From an uncultured Flavihumibacter sp. (GTDB lineage Bacteria > Bacteroidota > Bacteroidia > Chitinophagales > Chitinophagaceae), in contig CAMLPA010000016.1 in NCBI GenBank assembly GCA_946481605.1, positions 1 to 17,643 of the forward strand: 17,643 bases of DNA. The letters run 5' to 3'. Position 1 is the stretch's first letter. The number at the start of each line of letters is the position of its first letter. The translations under genes and the position numbers were made by a program. This document shows positions 14,620 through 17,643 of the stretch, piece after piece. The notes under the pieces were generated by a model, which did no database searches, was not told the DNA's origin, and saw only the letters and a program-made list of their open reading frames with translations.

Positions 14620-16404
14620 TTATTGTTCTACGGAAAACCTGCCTGGGTGTACCAGGATATCGAATGGCATACGGGTTTGCGCCTGGTTCAGGTGCTGACG
14701 GATGAACCTCGCGCGTTGGTACAGGGCATATCCTTCGGCGCCGAGTTCTTCTTTCAGGGCATTTGCCCTGACGGCTTCTTTACCTGTGTTGAAAATTTTA
14801 TCGAGGAAGGATTGTGGCTCCGGGAATTCACGCACCCTGTAGTCGGTCACTTTGGCCATGCGCGCAGCGCATGTGATGGCATCTTCCAGCCCACCGAGTT
14901 TGTCTACCAGACCAAGTTTCAGCGCACGTTCGCCTGTCCATACACGACCCTGCGCAATGCTGTCCACATACTCCAATGAAAGTTTACGGGCATCTGCAAC
15001 ACGGGTTTTGAAATCAAGGTAGATGTTGTCGATCTCCTGTTGTATCCAGGCTTTCTCCGTTTCATTCAATGGCCGGAAGGCATTGCCCATATCCGCCAGC
15101 GGCGCGGTTTTCACACGATCGAAAGTAACACCCAGTTTCTGATCCATGAATTTTTGCAGATTGAAGATCATCCCGAATACGCCAATTGAACCCGTTATTG
15201 TATTGGGTTGCGCGAAAATACTATCTCCGGCGCAAGCCATATAATATCCGCCGGAAGCGGCCACGTCGCCGAAACTCACCACAACGGGCTTGTCTTTCCG
15301 GGCCAGTGACAATTCGCGCCAGATGGTTTCACTCGCGATAGACGATCCGCCACCTGAATTGATCCGAAGCACAATGGCTTTTACGGCTTTATCGGTACGG
15401 GCCTTATGAATAAGATTACGGTAAGTATCGGAACCAATCTGCCCCTCTGCGCCTTTCCCCGAAACGATATCACCTTCAGCATAAATCACAGCGATCCTGT
15501 TGGACATGGAGCCGGTGCGTTTGTAATTTACGGCCTTGGAATAGCTGCCCATGCTTACAAAAGAAATAGCAGCATCTTTTGCGAGTTTCAGGTTTGTACG
15601 CAATTCAGCTTTCACTTCATCATCATATTTCAGGCCGTCGATCAGTTTTTGCGCAACGGCATCCTGTGCGGTTTTGATGGTAGCATTCATGGTAAGTGCG
15701 CGCAGTGTGGCCGTATCTACCTGACGCGCCTCCGCTGTAGTGACCAGCATACGACGATACATATCTTCCAGCATTTCCAGGGTCTGGAGTTTGTTGGCAT
15801 CGGTCATTTTATATTCACGGAGCGGCTCTGTAGCGCTTTTGAACTTGCCCGCATAAAATATCTGCGGTTCTATCTCCAGTTTTTCAAGCGTGCCTTTGAT
15901 GAAAGGTATCTGTGCCGAAAGTCCCATCCATTCCAAAGTCCCCTTCGGATGCACGTACACCTTGTTGGCTGCGTTCGCCACGAAATATGCTTTCTGAGCA
16001 ATGAATTCAGCATAGGCAATCACTGGTTTTCTTCTGGAACGAAAGCGGATCACGGCGTTCCGGAGTTCTTCAGAAGCGGCAAAACCATTGGGATTGTTTC
16101 CGGCCTTAATATAGAGTGCTTTAATGGAAGAGTCTTTGGCAGCCTTATCAATCAATCGCACCACATCGTATAAACCAGGTATCAACCGGTCTGATTCACC
16201 AGAGATTTCAGCGATAGGGTCCTGCAGTTCCTGTTCCAGATACGGCATACCGAGGTCGAGCACAAGTACCGATTTCGCAGCCACGGCTTCCGGCTCTTTT
16301 GAGGTAAGACCAGCCACCACCATCATCATGATAAAAAAGCCTATCAGCGAGAAAACGACGAGCGCCAGCAGGGAGGCGAAAAAAAATTTGAAGAAACTTC
16401 TCAT
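14620..16404 (-). CDS. sppA: Signal peptide peptidase SppA, 67K type
   Basis: A 594-residue membrane-bound serine protease that degrades leftover signal peptides at the inner membrane; the active site faces the periplasm. One N-terminal membrane helix lies at about 9-31. The protein is the long, duplicated form: an N-terminal repeat (about 45-260) and a C-terminal repeat (about 300-520). The general base is K189 in YAGKFKSATEP and the nucleophile is S384 in GDVAASGGYYMA, preceded by RINSGGGSS (348-355), so the Ser/Lys dyad is complete. Its start is 62 bp from the divergent folK start, and its stop is followed after 3 bp by the ABC permease ATG, suggesting co-transcription. Confidence 0.94.
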   Translation of the reverse strand: MRSFFKFFFASLLALVVFSLIGFFIMMMVVAGLTSKEPEAVAAKSVLVLDLGMPYLEQELQDPIAEISGESDRLIPGLYDVVRLIDKAAKDSSIKALYIKAGNNPNGFAASEELRNAVIRFRSRRKPVIAYAEFIAQKAYFVANAANKVYVHPKGTLEWMGLSAQIPFIKGTLEKLEIEPQIFYAGKFKSATEPLREYKMTDANKLQTLEMLEDMYRRMLVTTAEARQVDTATLRALTMNATIKTAQDAVAQKLIDGLKYDDEVKAELRTNLKLAKDAAISFVSMGSYSKAVNYKRTGSMSNRIAVIYAEGDIVSGKGAEGQIGSDTYRNLIHKARTDKAVKAIVLRINSGGGSSIASETIWRELSLARKDKPVVVSFGDVAASGGYYMACAGDSIFAQPNTITGSIGVFGMIFNLQKFMDQKLGVTFDRVKTAPLADMGNAFRPLNETEKAWIQQEIDNIYLDFKTRVADARKLSLEYVDSIAQGRVWTGERALKLGLVDKLGGLEDAITCAARMAKVTDYRVREFPEPQSFLDKIFNTGKEAVRANALKEELGAEGYALYQRARFIRQHLNQAQTRMPFDILVHPGRFSVEQ

Positions 16405-16466
16405 TGTGCTACCGGTTCTTTGAAAATAAATTTAAAGATATTTGCAGCCTTCAACCTGGCGGATAT
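16405..16466. promoter_or_regulatory. Divergent sppA/folK promoter region
   Basis: This 62-bp AT-rich spacer must hold both promoters. On the minus strand TTG-N17-TAAATTTA resembles the Bacteroidota promoter with one -7 mismatch. On the plus strand GATATTTG near 16437-16444 is one base from TAnnTTTG but has a poor -33 spacing. GGCGG before the folK ATG is a weak ribosome binding site. Support is motif-level only. Confidence 0.35.
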
Positions 16467-16946
16467 ATGAATCAGGCTTATTTACTGATAGGCGGCAATT
16501 TAGGTGAAAAAAGGAGAAATCTTGAGCGGGCGGCCATTTTGATCGGGAAAAAGGCTGGTTCCATTCAACAAATTTCCCCATTTTATGCAACGGAAGCCTG
16601 GGGCAAAACCGATCAGCCCGCGTTTCTCAACCAGGCTTTGCTGGTGGAGACGTTGCTCGGGCCAAAGGAGTTGCTGCAAGTATTGCTTGCTATTGAAGCT
16701 GAATGCGGCCGGGTAAGGGAGGAGAAATACGGACCCCGCCTCATCGATATTGATATTATTTTTTTCAACGACCTGGTACTTTCATCACCTGAACTGACCA
16801 TACCGCATCCTCAAATGGCTTTCCGCAGGTTCGTGCTTACGCCGCTGAATGCAATTGCCAACAAATTTGTACACCCGGTCCTGCATAAAACAGTTGCGGA
16901 ATTGTTGAACGAATGCACTGATACACTTGAAGCTACAGAGGTCTGA
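16467..16946 (+). CDS. folK: 2-amino-4-hydroxy-6-hydroxymethyldihydropteridine diphosphokinase
   Basis: A 159-residue HPPK enzyme that transfers pyrophosphate from ATP to 6-hydroxymethyl-7,8-dihydropterin in folate synthesis. The N-terminal LLIGGNLGEK is at 6-15. SPFYATEAWG at about 37-46 carries the substrate-loop residues. The signature YGPRLIDIDIIFF has the magnesium-binding D94 and D96, and IPHPQMAFRRFVLTPL at about 112-127 is the conserved C-terminal motif. The length matches monofunctional HPPK; there is no fused FolB or FolP. The start at 16467 was preferred over an upstream in-frame ATG at 16404, because the motif GGNLG then lies in its usual place. It diverges from sppA and converges with the lipoprotein gene 9 bp away. 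Confidence 0.94.
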   Translation: MNQAYLLIGGNLGEKRRNLERAAILIGKKAGSIQQISPFYATEAWGKTDQPAFLNQALLVETLLGPKELLQVLLAIEAECGRVREEKYGPRLIDIDIIFFNDLVLSSPELTIPHPQMAFRRFVLTPLNAIANKFVHPVLHKTVAELLNECTDTLEATEV

Positions 16947-16960
16947 GTTGTTCGCTCAGA
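16942..16960. other. Hairpin containing the stop codons of both convergent genes
   Basis: TCTGAG at 16942-16947 pairs perfectly with CTCAGA at 16955-16960 around a 7-nt loop. The folK TGA (16944-16946) lies in one arm, and the TGA of the opposite gene (16958-16956 on the minus strand) lies in the other. No T-tract follows on either strand, so it is not a classical intrinsic terminator. Confidence 0.45.
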
Positions 16961-17606
16961 AACTCAGGCATTCTTTCAATTCTTTCTCTGAATAAGCCAT
17001 GTTGTATTGCGCCAGCACTTCTGCCGGTACACCGTTCCACTGGTTAGGTTTATTGCCCGCGTAACCAATATCCTTCACCCCCATTTCGGAGGTATAGAAG
17101 CCGGTGGCGGTGAGGTTGCGCATCAGTGAAAAGAAGGCCACGCCCTGGCCCATTTCTTTTTTGGCTTTGTTGGGGTAAGCGATCAGGTCCACCATCTCTA
17201 TTCTTTGTTCCGGCGAACAGGCCACGAACGGTTTTTCGTACCGTTTAAGGCATTGCAAATTGAGCCAGCGCAGTCCGCCGCGCATGGGTACCTGGTGCCT
17301 GGGCATGTCTTTCACGATGAACTCAATAAATGCTGGTACACCAGCCTGCGAAGCGCTGCCGCTTACTTCATCTGCCGGGATGATGATATCGGACAGCACG
17401 GTGATGGTTTCCATTTCTTCTTTGGTAAAGAAGGTTTGTGCCATCAACGCCGTGTCTCTTTCCAGTTCCGGTGCGGCCCTGTCGAAGTTGAAAGCAGGTT
17501 CTTCTTTCTTTACGTCCTTTTCATCGGATGTAGTACAGCCAGCAGCAACCGCACCTGAAGCGATAGCGCCGGTAGCAATCAGTTTGAGTGATTTCCTTCT
17601 ATCCAT
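16956..17606 (-). CDS. Gluconate 2-dehydrogenase subunit 3 family lipoprotein
   Basis: A 216-residue exported protein resembling the gluconate 2-dehydrogenase subunit 3 family (small subunit partners of membrane-bound GMC-type dehydrogenases). The N-terminus MDRRKSLKLI has a twin-arginine at residues 3-4, followed by a short hydrophobic stretch and the lipobox AAGC with C24, so it may be a Tat-exported lipoprotein. The body includes FFTKEEMETITVLSDIIIPAD (about 59-79) and AGVPAFIEFIV, typical of the family, and a conserved MRGGLRWLN segment. Such small subunits help export or maturation of the FAD-containing partner. That partner would be expected upstream on the same strand, beyond the window edge. 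The start at 17606 places the RR motif at the very N-terminus. Confidence 0.85.
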   Translation of the reverse strand: MDRRKSLKLIATGAIASGAVAAGCTTSDEKDVKKEEPAFNFDRAAPELERDTALMAQTFFTKEEMETITVLSDIIIPADEVSGSASQAGVPAFIEFIVKDMPRHQVPMRGGLRWLNLQCLKRYEKPFVACSPEQRIEMVDLIAYPNKAKKEMGQGVAFFSLMRNLTATGFYTSEMGVKDIGYAGNKPNQWNGVPAEVLAQYNMAYSEKELKECLSF

Positions 17607-17613
17607 AACCAGA

Positions 17614-17643
17614 TCAGAGGTTTTGTTTTTTCATTTCGTCCAT
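17614..17643 (-). CDS. Possible 3' end of an upstream minus-strand gene
   Basis: On the minus strand the last ten codons before a TGA at 17616-17614 read MDEMKKQNL. The stop lies 7 bp before the ATG of the subunit-3-like lipoprotein, so an operon is likely. The fragment is too short to identify; a GMC-family FAD-dependent oxidoreductase would fit the known pairing of subunit 3 proteins, but this is inference from context only. Confidence 0.35.
   Translation of the reverse strand: MDEMKKQNL

Noticed and set aside
15406..16173. 255-codon plus-strand open frame opposite sppA
   Set aside because: It lies wholly antisense to the conserved SppA N-terminal and catalytic regions and has no domain-like pattern, so it is a shadow frame.

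Overview
The window looks like a chromosomal segment from a Bacteroidota bacterium, most likely near the Chitinophagaceae; the genus cannot be fixed from sequence alone. The reasons are an LpxK lipid A kinase (Gram-negative envelope), the Bacteroidota-type families DUF2911 and DUF3822, a gluconate-2-dehydrogenase-subunit-3-like lipoprotein, TAnnTTTG-type -7 boxes, and few clear Shine-Dalgarno sites. I see no rRNA, tRNA, CRISPR array, transposase or phage gene. Coding density is very high and almost every gene is housekeeping or metabolic.

Layout. Positions 1-596 (minus) hold the 5' part of a class I mannose-6-phosphate isomerase. Only 28 bp separate it from a divergent plus-strand pair, a YraN-family nuclease-like protein and the tyrosine recombinase XerD. 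XerD ends base-to-base against a minus-strand TPR sensor histidine kinase (1879-3663). Divergent from the kinase is a secreted DUF2911 protein (3795-4637) with a good intrinsic terminator. Next is the only long non-coding stretch (4638-5026), which is rich in inverted repeats: a 24-bp palindrome and a 211-bp element bounded by 23-bp perfect inverted repeats with an internal 8-bp periodicity.

From 16404 down to 5027 is one unbroken minus-strand run of ten genes: sppA, an ABC-2 permease, a DUF3822 protein, rsmD, bioD, 5-formyltetrahydrofolate cyclo-ligase, lpxK, rnr, a polyprenyl diphosphate synthase and an APC amino-acid permease. Spacing runs from a 25-bp overlap to a 28-bp gap, with two ATGA start/stop overlaps, so at least the rsmD-to-synthase block is probably translated in a coupled way. 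The run mixes envelope biogenesis (lpxK, sppA, prenyl synthase), cofactor metabolism (bioD, folate ligase) and RNA metabolism (rsmD, rnr). folK (16467-16946, plus) diverges from sppA and converges on a minus-strand lipoprotein gene (16956-17606); a hairpin there contains both stop codons. The last 30 bases look like the 3' end of another minus-strand gene.

Hunt result. I do not see a credible new multi-gene system. The best leads are the inverted-repeat element at 4782-4992, an RsmD whose catalytic (D/N)PP(Y/F) motif reads GPPY, and a DUF3822 protein overlapping rsmD that resembles a degenerate actin-like fold. Smaller leads are an orphan TPR histidine kinase, an ABC-2 permease with no ATPase nearby, and several compact intergenic architectures.
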